The notes beneath the pieces were generated by a model. That model had not been told where the DNA came from and did not search any database. It saw only the letters and a program-made list of their open reading frames with translations. Below are positions 17,654-25,749 of a DNA stretch of 64,000 bases, one piece after another. The translations under genes were made by a program, and so were the position numbers. Each line of letters begins with the position of its first letter. Position 1 is the stretch's first letter. The stretch covers positions 1 through 64,000 of the forward strand of contig NZ_AVGG01000002.1 of assembly GCF_000498535.1 (NCBI RefSeq). The letters run 5' to 3'. The stretch is from Flavobacterium limnosediminis JC2902 (GTDB lineage: Bacteria > Bacteroidota > Bacteroidia > Flavobacteriales > Flavobacteriaceae).

Positions 17654-18867
17654 TTTAAACTGTTTTTCAGGTTGGTATTACTAAAAATAATCATTATGAT
17701 TCCAACAACCAACCAAATGCTGGATATAAACAGATTCTGATGATACATCGGTATTTCACCCCAACTGAAGAACAGATTCAGGCCTTGTCCAAACAACAGG
17801 AATTCGGTAAGCACAAAACCCATCAGAAAGATTTTGATACCGTATTCCGAAAACCGGTTTTTCCAACTTATGATGTTACCGTTCAGTAAAAATCCCAACA
17901 GAAAACCGGAAATAATGCCCAGCATAATCATGTGAATGAAGCCGATGACAAAGTTTCTGATCTGATGCGAAACCAAAGCCATCTCCGGAAAAATAACCAC
18001 CAGTTGTATCAGTACTTTCAACCCTAATGAAAACAAAGCGAAGCCGAATACAATTTTTTCAATTTCTTTCAGCTTACCATAAAACTCCGAAAACTGCGGC
18101 CGTATCAGTAATGCTAATTTCGCAAAAGCTATCAGTTGAGCCACGACCCCGATTCCGTTAATCCACAATAATATCGGATTGGAAACAAACCAGCTTACCG
18201 GCAAGGCAAACGTGAGCAAAGTTCCCGCCATCAGCCATCTGTAAAATGAAAAGAAAGCACCATTTTCAGCCTTAAGTTTCATCTGTCGGAACAATAAAGC
18301 CAGAACGGCAATAATGAACCATCCGTTAAACTGAAAATGAAGGAAAAACTGAATGGCGATCTGATAAAAAGCGCTTGTTTTCCCTAACAAACCGACGGCC
18401 GGCCCTAAACACCAGATACCGCATGTGGACAGAATCATGAACAACAAAGCGGTTTTGAGCAGATAACGTTCGGCTAAAGATTCGATTCGCTGATGCTTCC
18501 ACACCAATCGGACAAAATAATAACCGGAAAAAATATGAAGCGTGGAAAAAATGATGGAAAATACGGCATATCCCTGAAGCGGAAAAGCAATCATCATGCC
18601 GACAACTGCCAGCTCCGTAATCCAGAAAAGCCTGTTGAATTGTTTCCTTGTTACCTTATCATCAGGAATAAAAAAGTGGTAAATCAAAGCAAAAAGTGCC
18701 AGATAAACCCAACCCAGCATGGCAATATGGGAATGACCATGCAACAGGAACTGATAATTTATGCCTCCAACCGGAGCGACAAACTGAAGACGTAACAACA
18801 ACCCCATTAGGGCAGCCGCCAAAAAGTTTCCAAAACAAACCAGTATCCATTTCTTAAGCATCATCAT
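17650..18867 (-). CDS. Degenerate heme-copper-oxidase-like membrane protein (paralogue of 38002)
   Basis: A 405-residue protein with about 12 membrane helices, distantly like subunit I of the oxidase/NO reductase superfamily. HGHSHIAMLGWVYLALF (His43, 45, 47) aligns with the low-spin heme His region of NorB, and FLHFQFNGWF (His177) aligns with NorB VHLWVEGVW, with Asn181 in place of the Glu. The HH pair of the active-site metal is not seen; one His remains in GFIHMIMLG. It therefore may bind heme but probably does not reduce O2 or NO by the standard mechanism. It overlaps nrdG and the CopD-like gene by 4 bases each. Function unknown. Confidence 0.65.
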   Translation of the reverse strand: MMMLKKWILVCFGNFLAAALMGLLLRLQFVAPVGGINYQFLLHGHSHIAMLGWVYLALFALIYHFFIPDDKVTRKQFNRLFWITELAVVGMMIAFPLQGYAVFSIIFSTLHIFSGYYFVRLVWKHQRIESLAERYLLKTALLFMILSTCGIWCLGPAVGLLGKTSAFYQIAIQFFLHFQFNGWFIIAVLALLFRQMKLKAENGAFFSFYRWLMAGTLLTFALPVSWFVSNPILLWINGIGVVAQLIAFAKLALLIRPQFSEFYGKLKEIEKIVFGFALFSLGLKVLIQLVVIFPEMALVSHQIRNFVIGFIHMIMLGIISGFLLGFLLNGNIISWKNRFSEYGIKIFLMGFVLTEFLLFGQGLNLFFSWGEIPMYHQNLFISSIWLVVGIIMIIFSNTNLKNSLK

Positions 18868-19580
18868 CCTCTAAAGATTACTTGTATATTTCTTGTGGTG
18901 AAAAAACTTCTTCCTATTTCACGCGATGATCGGGGCAAATCCCCAATGGTTTCCACATTATTCACAAAATGCTGAATGTAATATTCTCCGCTGTATTGTT
19001 TTCTTTCCAGATAGCTGATCATGGAACGAAGTTCGGTTTCATCAATCAGATCCGAATGAAAAGTGGTGCGTACTTCGAACGCAATTTGACTTTGCAATAA
19101 TAAATGTAAGGATTTCTCAAACACTGAAAACAAATTGGATTGGGTAACCTGAATGTATTTTGCTTCGGAAGCTTTAAAATCCAATGCCACGTAATCAATC
19201 AACTCGCCTTCCATCATTTGTTTCAGAATTTCGGGATTGGATCCGTTTGTATCTACTTTAACAGCGAAACCCAATGCCTTAATCTGTTTCACGAAAGGAA
19301 TCAGATTTTTATGCATCGTACATTCTCCTCCGCTAAGTACAACGGCATCCAATAAATTTTTTCTTGTCTTCAAAAAGGAAAGTACCTCATCAAACGAGAT
19401 CTTTCCTTTCCCTAAAACAATTTCGGGATTGTAGCAATACAGACACCGCATATTGCAGCCTGCAAACCAAAGAATACAGGCCGATTTATGCGGATAATCC
19501 AGCAAGGTGAAAGGCGTTACGCTAAAAATAGCTTTAGCTGCATTTTCTTTCCGTAAAATGGGTACGTTGTTTGTGTTCAC
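18864..19580 (-). CDS. nrdG: Anaerobic ribonucleotide reductase activating protein
   Basis: A 238-residue radical-SAM enzyme that installs the glycyl radical on class III ribonucleotide reductase. It carries FTLLDYPHK and the iron-sulfur motif AGCNMRCLYCYNPEI (Cys-x3-Cys-x2-Cys), followed by LSGGECTMH for SAM binding. The apparent start is a GTG at 19580 that overlaps the glycyl-radical reading frame by 47 bases; no in-frame ATG precedes the conserved region. Its stop overlaps the next membrane-protein gene by 4 bases. Confidence 0.92.
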   Translation of the reverse strand: MNTNNVPILRKENAAKAIFSVTPFTLLDYPHKSACILWFAGCNMRCLYCYNPEIVLGKGKISFDEVLSFLKTRKNLLDAVVLSGGECTMHKNLIPFVKQIKALGFAVKVDTNGSNPEILKQMMEGELIDYVALDFKASEAKYIQVTQSNLFSVFEKSLHLLLQSQIAFEVRTTFHSDLIDETELRSMISYLERKQYSGEYYIQHFVNNVETIGDLPRSSREIGRSFFTTRNIQVIFRG

Positions 19581-19698
19581 CTTTTTTACCGATATTAAAA
19601 CTCTCTACGGGTCTGTGGTAACCCATTACGCGTGTATAAACCAAACATTTTGTTCTTAAATGCTGATTTTGTTCCAGGATTTCATTACTGTTTTTCAT
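19534..19698 (-). CDS. nrdD: Separate glycyl-radical peptide of anaerobic ribonucleotide reductase
   Basis: A 54-residue reading frame containing KCLVYTRVMGYHRPVESFN, which is the class III reductase glycyl-radical motif (RVxGY; the radical would be on Gly26). The 703-residue NrdD upstream ends without this motif. The ATG at 19698 lies inside the last codons of nrdD in another frame, and the stop lies within nrdG. A +1 frameshift in nrdD, or translation as a separate subunit, would supply the motif; small stand-alone proteins of this kind are annotated in other bacteria, to my recollection. I favour a real separate peptide because the start is well placed. Confidence 0.8.
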   Translation of the reverse strand: MKNSNEILEQNQHLRTKCLVYTRVMGYHRPVESFNIGKKGEHKQRTHFTERKCS

Positions 19699-21796
19699 AT
19701 AGTTCGCTTTTGTGGTTTTGAAGTAAGGCATCGTCGCATTTCGGACAATATTCGTGTTCACCGGTTAAATAGCCGTGAACAGGACATATGCTGAACACCG
19801 GAGTAACAGTGATATACGGCAATTTGAAATTGCTCAGCACTTTTTTCACGAACTGTTTACAGGCTTCCGAGGAACTGATTTTTTCGTTCATATACAGATG
19901 CAATACCGTTCCACCCGTGTACTGACACTGCAGATTGTCCTGCATCAATAGCGCTTCAAAAGGATCTTCGGTATAATTTACAGGGATTTGAGAACTGTTG
20001 GTGTAATAAATATTGTTACCTTCCCCTGCCTGCAAAATATCCGGAAAACGTTTTTTGTCTTCCTTGGCAAACCTGTATGTGGTTCCTTCCGCCGGAGTAG
20101 CTTCCAGATTGTATAAATTTCCGGTTTCTTCCTGAAATTCTTTCATCCGGTTGCGGATATGATCTAAGATTTCCATACAGAAACTTGTTCCGAAATTGGA
20201 GGTGATATCCTCTTTATCATTTGTAAAATTCCGGATCATTTCGTTCATTCCGTTCACACCGATAGTGGAAAAATGATTTCTGAAATGTGGCAGATACCGC
20301 TTCGTATATGGATACAAACCACGATCGTACATTTCCTGAATGAATTTTCGTTTTTTCTCCAAAGTCGATTTAGACAATTCCATCAATTTGTCTAACTGAT
20401 GGTACAACGCTTCCTTATCATCTTTGAACAAATAGCCCAAACGTGCCATGTTGATGGTAACCACACCGATACTTCCTGTCATTTCCGCACTTCCGAAAAG
20501 TCCGTTGCCGCGTTTAAGCAGTTCTCTCAAATCGAGTTGCAAACGACAGCACATACTTCGAACCGCATTGGGTTTATAGGCATTCGGATTTTCAACCCGG
20601 TTGCCGTTTTCATCCAACAGATACTGACTTCCGATAAAATTCTGAAAATAGGAAGAACCTATTTTCGCTGTATTTTCGAAAAGTAAGTCGGTATTTTCAC
20701 CGTTCCAGTCGAAATCTTCCGTGATGTTAACCGTCGGAATCGGGAAGGTAAACGGTTGTCCGTTCGCATCACCTTCCGTCATAACGGTGTAATATGCCTT
20801 ATTAATCAGGTTCATTTCCTGCTGAAAATGTTCGTAACGCATTTCGGTTAAAGCAACAACGCCTCGCTCTTTGGCGCGGTTCAGAATACTTTCATCTGTA
20901 ATTGTATTGAATAAATGCAAATCGTTTTTGGTCGGAATCTGTTCTTTCAAATCGGAAGGAACGACCCAATCAAGCGTGATATTTGTAAATGGTGATTGCC
21001 CCCAACGTGCCGGAACATTCAGATTGTATACAAAACTGCGCACCGCTTTGAGTACGTCGTCAAAAGACAGATTGTCCTTGAAAACATACGGCGCCAGATA
21101 GGTATCAAACGAACTGAACGCTTGAGCACCGGCCCATTCGCTTTGCAGGATTCCGAGAAAATTCGCCATCTGTCCCAGGGCCTCCCTGAAATGGGATGGC
21201 GCTTTGCTTTCCACACGACCGCGAACCCCGTTGAACCCGTCGTTCAGTAAAACCCGCAGGCTCCATCCGGCGCAATAACCGGTAAGGCAATCCAGATCGT
21301 GAATATGAACATCACCATTCCGGTGGGCATAGCCCTCTTCTTTGGAATAAACTTTATCTAACCAATAATTCGCTATGATTTTTCCGGCCACATTATTCAC
21401 CAAACCGGCATTGGAATAGGATGTATTCGCATTGGCATTGATGCGCCAATCCGTCTGACCGATGTATTCTTCAATAGTTTGTGTGCTGTCAACATAGGTG
21501 GTATCATCATTTAGTCCCTCAACATGTTCGCGTTGCAGTTTTCGCGTATGACGGAACAACATAAAGGAACGCATCACCGAAAAATACTCTTTCTGAAAGA
21601 GCGTTTTTTCAATCATGTCCTGAATTTCTTCGACCGCCCATATTTCCTTGATCTCTATGGCAGTCATCACACTTTCGAAAACACTCACATCGAACGGAAT
21701 GGCAACACTATTAAAACTTTTTGCAATGGCATCCTTAATTTTAAAACTCTCGAATGGTTTATAATCTCCATTTCTCTTGATGACAAATTTTTCCAT
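19685..21796 (-). CDS. nrdD: Anaerobic ribonucleoside-triphosphate reductase, large chain without glycyl-radical motif
   Basis: A 703-residue class III reductase body that makes deoxyribonucleotides without oxygen. It opens with an ATP-cone (about residues 1-92, KFVIKRNGDYKPFESFKI) and continues with the ten-stranded barrel (HIHDLDCLTGYCAGWSL, NVPARWGQSPFTNITLD). The zinc-binding end ICPVHGYLTGEHEYCPKC is present (Cys671, Cys684, Cys687), but the chain stops 16 residues later, before the radical-bearing Gly. That motif is on the overlapping frame at 19534-19698. It follows the RIC gene in an operon, consistent with growth under low oxygen during denitrification. Confidence 0.93.
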   Translation of the reverse strand: MEKFVIKRNGDYKPFESFKIKDAIAKSFNSVAIPFDVSVFESVMTAIEIKEIWAVEEIQDMIEKTLFQKEYFSVMRSFMLFRHTRKLQREHVEGLNDDTTYVDSTQTIEEYIGQTDWRINANANTSYSNAGLVNNVAGKIIANYWLDKVYSKEEGYAHRNGDVHIHDLDCLTGYCAGWSLRVLLNDGFNGVRGRVESKAPSHFREALGQMANFLGILQSEWAGAQAFSSFDTYLAPYVFKDNLSFDDVLKAVRSFVYNLNVPARWGQSPFTNITLDWVVPSDLKEQIPTKNDLHLFNTITDESILNRAKERGVVALTEMRYEHFQQEMNLINKAYYTVMTEGDANGQPFTFPIPTVNITEDFDWNGENTDLLFENTAKIGSSYFQNFIGSQYLLDENGNRVENPNAYKPNAVRSMCCRLQLDLRELLKRGNGLFGSAEMTGSIGVVTINMARLGYLFKDDKEALYHQLDKLMELSKSTLEKKRKFIQEMYDRGLYPYTKRYLPHFRNHFSTIGVNGMNEMIRNFTNDKEDITSNFGTSFCMEILDHIRNRMKEFQEETGNLYNLEATPAEGTTYRFAKEDKKRFPDILQAGEGNNIYYTNSSQIPVNYTEDPFEALLMQDNLQCQYTGGTVLHLYMNEKISSSEACKQFVKKVLSNFKLPYITVTPVFSICPVHGYLTGEHEYCPKCDDALLQNHKSELYEKQ

Positions 21797-21838
21797 AACG
21801 TCCGATGTTATTGTGTTTTACCTTAACAGTATAAATAA

Positions 21839-22564
21839 TTAAATAGAAAGTGCTTTCTCTAATTCCTGAGCTTTTGGAAAAAGGATGTTGTTTTCCAGAT
21901 GGATGTGTTTGTGCAGATCCTGTTCGAACTCCTGCAACATGGAGAATGTTACGCGGTACGTATTACAGGCATCGGCCGGCGGTGTGTAATTCGCTGTTAA
22001 TTCCACAATTCTTCTGAAACGTTCTCCCTCAGCATCATGTTCATCTTTCATCATGGCGATTGGATTATCAACCGTCCCGAAAGGTGGTATTTCAATTACT
22101 TCGTTATTCATGGTAGCTTTCACCAATCTTTTTATAAAAGGGAACAATATGAATTCTTCTTTTTTCATGTGTTGCGCCAATTCACCGGCACATCCCTTAA
22201 ATAAATCATGGATTTCAAAAAGTTCCGGATGGGAAGCACCATGCACTTTACATAATTTATCCAAAAACTGAAGCAGGGTTGGTGTTTTTTCCTCTACATA
22301 ACGGTGATGTGTTTTTTCGATGTAGTCGATTAACAGATCCGTTGGCCAGGATTTAAAATCGATACCTCCGTCACCTTTAGTATCCATAACAGCCGAAATT
22401 TCATTTTTAATGATGGAAATATCCAATCCTTTCGTAGTACAGACTTCCTCTAAAGTTCTGTGTCCCTTACAACAAAAATCGATTCCGTATTTTGAAAAAA
22501 CGGCAGCTGTTCTGAAATCTTCCGCCACATATTCTCCTATTGTCTCTTGTTCAATTGCATTCAT
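21839..22564 (-). CDS. ric: Iron-sulfur cluster repair di-iron protein (RIC/YtfE/ScdA)
   Basis: Repairs iron-sulfur clusters damaged by NO or oxidants. The N-terminal ScdA domain holds the paired cysteines of FCCKGHRTLEE (Cys31-Cys32), and the rest is a hemerythrin-like di-iron domain with HHRYVEEKTP, HPELFEIHDLF, HMKKEEFILFPFI, DEHDAEGERFRRI and HIHLENNILFP. ATG at 22564 is used rather than the upstream TTG. It is the first gene of the nrdDG operon and divergent from norC, so NO reduction and NO-damage repair are side by side. Confidence 0.93.
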   Translation of the reverse strand: MNAIEQETIGEYVAEDFRTAAVFSKYGIDFCCKGHRTLEEVCTTKGLDISIIKNEISAVMDTKGDGGIDFKSWPTDLLIDYIEKTHHRYVEEKTPTLLQFLDKLCKVHGASHPELFEIHDLFKGCAGELAQHMKKEEFILFPFIKRLVKATMNNEVIEIPPFGTVDNPIAMMKDEHDAEGERFRRIVELTANYTPPADACNTYRVTFSMLQEFEQDLHKHIHLENNILFPKAQELEKALSI

Positions 22565-22623
22565 AATCAATCCATTTTTAGTTTATTTCTAAGACAAATT
22601 TACATATATTTTTTTATAAAGGA

Positions 22624-22631
22624 CAAAAATA
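22624..22631 (-). promoter_or_regulatory. Likely -7 box of the ric-nrdDG operon
   Basis: On the minus strand these bases read TATTTTTG, a perfect TAnnTTTG match, about 60 bases before the ric start. No TGAT-N4-ATCA site lies at the 29.5-base distance, so this promoter seems to be controlled differently from norC. Confidence 0.5.
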
Positions 22632-22740
22632 TCTTTTATTATTTTTTCAACATAAAAATTGGATAAAATATTTGGTACCAATACGATACGACAATGAAAT
22701 TTTTATATTTTATAATAAAACGAAAGAAATAAATCTGAAA

Positions 22741-22784
22741 ATGATATTTATCATATTCTGCTACTAAATCTAAAATGAAATTTG
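22741..22784 (+). promoter_or_regulatory. Fnr/Dnr-type site and -7 box of norCB
   Basis: ATGATATTTATCAT is a 14-bp palindrome with TGAT-ATTT-ATCA (centre 22747.5). The box GAAATTTG starts at 22777, again 29.5 bases from the centre. Confidence 0.75.
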
Positions 22785-22849
22785 CATAATAAAAGATAAA
22801 ATAGTCCTTTATCTAAATTAAATTGTTTAACTAACAAATACTAATCATT

Positions 22850-23284
22850 ATGCTTTCAAAATCACAGGCCAGAGCATTCTTTTTAGGCGGAACGGTGGTC
22901 ACGTTTCTGATTTTTATCGGATTAACCATTTATTCGTTCATGCCTGCTAATGATCAGTCAAATTATTCCAAAATTGACAAAAAAGTTATTAGAGGGAAGG
23001 AAATCTGGGAATCGAACAACTGTATGGGTTGCCATACACTCTTAGGAGAAGGTGGTTATTACGCCCCTGAACTGACAAAAGTAATTGACCGTCGCGGAGA
23101 AGGTTACGTAAAAGCAGTTTTAATGTCCCCTGTTCCTTGGGCACCAAAAGGAAGAAAAATGGTAAAATATAACATGAACGAAGCGGATGCCGAAGCTGTT
23201 ATTGCCTTTTTAAAATGGAACGGAAAAATCGACTTAAACGGATTTGACAGAGTTGTATCACCATTATCTAAGGATAATAATTAA
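22850..23284 (+). CDS. norC: Nitric oxide reductase cytochrome c subunit
   Basis: A 144-residue membrane-anchored cytochrome that passes electrons to NorB. One N-terminal membrane helix (FFLGGTVVTFLIFIGLTIYSF) anchors it and the heme site is Cys58-x2-Cys61-His62 in NNCMGCHTLLGEGGYYAPEL. A Met in the WAPKGRKMVKY segment is the likely sixth ligand. It precedes norB by 11 bases, as is usual for cNOR operons. A second, diverged copy of this gene is at 44884. Confidence 0.95.
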   Translation: MLSKSQARAFFLGGTVVTFLIFIGLTIYSFMPANDQSNYSKIDKKVIRGKEIWESNNCMGCHTLLGEGGYYAPELTKVIDRRGEGYVKAVLMSPVPWAPKGRKMVKYNMNEADAEAVIAFLKWNGKIDLNGFDRVVSPLSKDNN

Positions 23285-23295
23285 ATTAAGATGTT

Positions 23296-24705
23296 ATGAA
23301 ATACAAATCACAAAAAGTAGCCTATTGGTTTTTCGGATTATGCATGCTGCTTTTAACATTACAGATAATCTATGGATTCATCATGGGTTTCGCCAGAATT
23401 GGCTTTGACGGACTACATGATTTTATACCGTTTAACACCGCAAGGGCAGTTCATACCAACTTATTGGTCGTTTGGCTATTAACCGGATTTATGGGTGCTG
23501 CCTATTACATTATTCCGGAAGAGGCACAACGCGAATTGGTCAGCGTAAAATTAGCCTATGTGCAGTTGATATCGCTAGCACTGGTTGGTGTTGCAGCAGT
23601 AGTTGGCTATCACTTCAATCATTGGGAAGGACGAAAATTTCTGGAAATTCCAAGAGAACTTGATTACCTGGTTGTGGTCAACGTACTGTTATTCCTCGGA
23701 TTGATCCTGGCGACCTTATTCAAAGGAAAACAAAAAACCACGACTGCCATGGTACTGACGATGGGATTGGTTTTCGCCGCTTTACTGTATATTCCGGGAA
23801 TGATCTGGTTTGACAGTCAGGTAATGGATTCCTTCTTCCGCTGGTGGGTAGTACATCTTTGGGTTGAAGGTGTTTGGGAACTTATCATGGGAGGTATTTT
23901 ATCTTTCTTGCTGATCAAATTAACAGGCGTAGACCGTGAAGTGATCGAAAAATGGTTGTATGTGATTGTGGGTCTTACTTTTCTTTCCGGATTACTGGGA
24001 ACCGGTCACCACTACTATTTCATCGGAGTAAACAAAATCTGGTTGGTCGTGGGAGGAATTTTCTCCGCACTTGAACCGTTAGCTTTCCTTGCCATGGCAC
24101 TATTTGCCGTGAACATGTACCGAAAAGGTGAAAAAAGCCATCCGAACAAAATTGCACTTTACTGGACTATCGGAGCTTCTATCGTTTCTTTCATCGGAGC
24201 GGGACTGTTAGGTTTTGCGCACACTTTACCACAAACAAATTTATACACACACGGAACTTTAGTAACAGCAATGCACGGTCACTTGGCTTTCTGGGGCGCT
24301 TATGCGATGATTGTTTTGGCAATTATCAGTTATGCGTTACCGAATCTGACCGGACGTAAACGTTACGACAGCTCACATGGCCGAATGGCATTCTGGTTAT
24401 CCAACATCGGAATGATTGGAATGACGGTAGCCTTTGGTGTTGCAGGTGTTGCTCAGGTATATCTGGAAAGAAAAATGAAAATGGATTTCATGGATGTTCA
24501 AAACGAAATCAGTATTCACTTCGTGGTACTTGTCATTTGTGCGACCATGTTTACCGTAGGGATCTCTCTTTTCATTTACGACTTCATTAAGTACGGAAAA
24601 CCGAGTGATGAAGCCTTAGAGGAAAAGTCCAATAATGTGCTTTCAGGCAAAAGAATAAACAACATTCCTACTGCTAAAGCAGCTTACTCAGAAGAAACAA
24701 ACTAA
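23296..24705 (+). CDS. norB: Nitric oxide reductase catalytic subunit
   Basis: A 469-residue 12-helix membrane protein that reduces two NO to N2O. All residues of a canonical cNOR are present, with constant offset to the Pseudomonas enzyme: low-spin heme ligands His53 and His329, heme b3 ligand His327, non-heme iron ligands His187, His238, His239 and Glu191, and the conserved Glu195 and Glu260. A long hairpin terminator follows the stop codon, separating it in part from norQ. Confidence 0.96.
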   Translation: MKYKSQKVAYWFFGLCMLLLTLQIIYGFIMGFARIGFDGLHDFIPFNTARAVHTNLLVVWLLTGFMGAAYYIIPEEAQRELVSVKLAYVQLISLALVGVAAVVGYHFNHWEGRKFLEIPRELDYLVVVNVLLFLGLILATLFKGKQKTTTAMVLTMGLVFAALLYIPGMIWFDSQVMDSFFRWWVVHLWVEGVWELIMGGILSFLLIKLTGVDREVIEKWLYVIVGLTFLSGLLGTGHHYYFIGVNKIWLVVGGIFSALEPLAFLAMALFAVNMYRKGEKSHPNKIALYWTIGASIVSFIGAGLLGFAHTLPQTNLYTHGTLVTAMHGHLAFWGAYAMIVLAIISYALPNLTGRKRYDSSHGRMAFWLSNIGMIGMTVAFGVAGVAQVYLERKMKMDFMDVQNEISIHFVVLVICATMFTVGISLFIYDFIKYGKPSDEALEEKSNNVLSGKRINNIPTAKAAYSEETN

Positions 24706-24731
24706 TCTTTATACTACGTTTCATTCTTGCT

Positions 24732-24802
24732 AACGAAACTCGTTCTGACTGGTTACAGCAAATGTCACTGCCTGTAGGCACATGAATGAGTTTCGTTTTT
24801 TA
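24732..24802 (+). terminator. Branched terminator after norB
   Basis: AACGAAACTCGTTC (24732-24745) pairs over 14 positions (one G-U) with GAATGAGTTTCGTT (24784-24797), followed by a T run. Inside the loop TGCCT-GT-AGGCA forms a second stem. Because it overlaps an ATG at 24782, the norQ start is placed after it. Confidence 0.8.
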
Positions 24803-24814
24803 AAAATATTAATT

Positions 24815-25594
24815 ATGCTACAAACTATCCCATATTATCACGCCACCGGCAGAGAAGAAGAAGTATTTACCCATGCGTTTAAAAACAAAATTCCCTTCTT
24901 ACTGAAAGGACCAACGGGAACAGGAAAATCGCGCTTCATCGAATACATGTCGCATCAGTTGGATCAACGGATTATCACCATCAGTTGTCATGAGGAAACC
25001 TCGGCTACCGATTTAATCGGGCGGTTTATCATCAAAGGTGCCGAAACCGTTTGGCTCGACGGACCGTTAACGACTGCCGTAAAAGAAGGCGCCATCATCT
25101 ATCTGGACGAAGTCGCCGAAGCCCGACCGGATGTCATCGTGGCCATTCACTCACTTACCGATCACCGACGCGAACTGTTCATCGATAAATTAGGAGAAAC
25201 CGTAAAAGCACACGACAATTTCATGTTGGTTGCTTCTTTCAATCCGGGATACCAACGCGGATTCAAAGAACTGAAACCCTCTACCCGTCAGCGTTTTATT
25301 GCCGTTTCCTTCGAATATCCCGAAACAAGAGTGGAAGTTGAAATTCTGGTAAAAGAAACGCAGGTAGACGCCGATATCGCCAAAAAACTGGTGAACATCG
25401 GAAACAAAATCCGAAACCTTACAGAATTAGGCTTAACCGAAACCGTTTCTACCCGTTTGTTAGTAGATGCCGCCAAATTAATCCACAGCGGATTACCCAA
25501 ACGATTGTCGGTACACGTTGCAGTGGTGGAACCGTTAACCGACGATTTACAAACCTTGGAAGCGTTAAAAGATTTGTGCGATCTTATGATTTAG
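24815..25594 (+). CDS. norQ: NorQ/CbbQ-type AAA+ ATPase
   Basis: A 259-residue MoxR-type AAA+ ATPase needed with NorD for activation of nitric oxide reductase, probably by inserting the non-heme iron. It has Walker A GPTGTGKS (about residues 32-39), Walker B AIIYLDEVAEARPDV, sensor 1 in VASFNPGYQ and an arginine-finger segment STRQRFIA. The start is set at MLQTIPYYH (24815), because the upstream 11 codons lie in the terminator stem. norD follows after 155 non-coding bases. Confidence 0.92.
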   Translation: MLQTIPYYHATGREEEVFTHAFKNKIPFLLKGPTGTGKSRFIEYMSHQLDQRIITISCHEETSATDLIGRFIIKGAETVWLDGPLTTAVKEGAIIYLDEVAEARPDVIVAIHSLTDHRRELFIDKLGETVKAHDNFMLVASFNPGYQRGFKELKPSTRQRFIAVSFEYPETRVEVEILVKETQVDADIAKKLVNIGNKIRNLTELGLTETVSTRLLVDAAKLIHSGLPKRLSVHVAVVEPLTDDLQTLEALKDLCDLMI

Positions 25595-25601
25595 ATGGCA
25601 G

Positions 25602-25619
25602 TCCCGATAGCTATCGGGA
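25602..25619. repeat. 18-bp perfect palindrome between norQ and norD
   Basis: TCCCGATAGCTATCGGGA (9+9) lies 7 bases after the norQ stop. The same core is, to my memory, common in flavobacterial intergenic DNA. The following 130 bases include imperfect CTAACTACTAAT repeats. It may weaken read-through into norD. Confidence 0.7.
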
Positions 25620-25749
25620 GCAGGTTGCAGATGACAAAAGGCAGATGGCTGAAAATTCAGGAGTAATGAAATTTGCCATCCGTAATCAAAAACAGATCCC
25701 TAAACACTGACCACTAACTACTAATCACTAACTACTAATTACTTAAGAA

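Noticed and set aside
17650..18867. NnrS-type protein
   Set aside because: Length and topology are similar, but the expected NnrS sequence blocks were not seen; the alignment to NorB helices was better.
19680..19700. Programmed -1 frameshift joining NrdD and the radical peptide
   Set aside because: The relation is +1, and the A run is one base too short for a standard slippery heptamer; a separate start codon is well placed.
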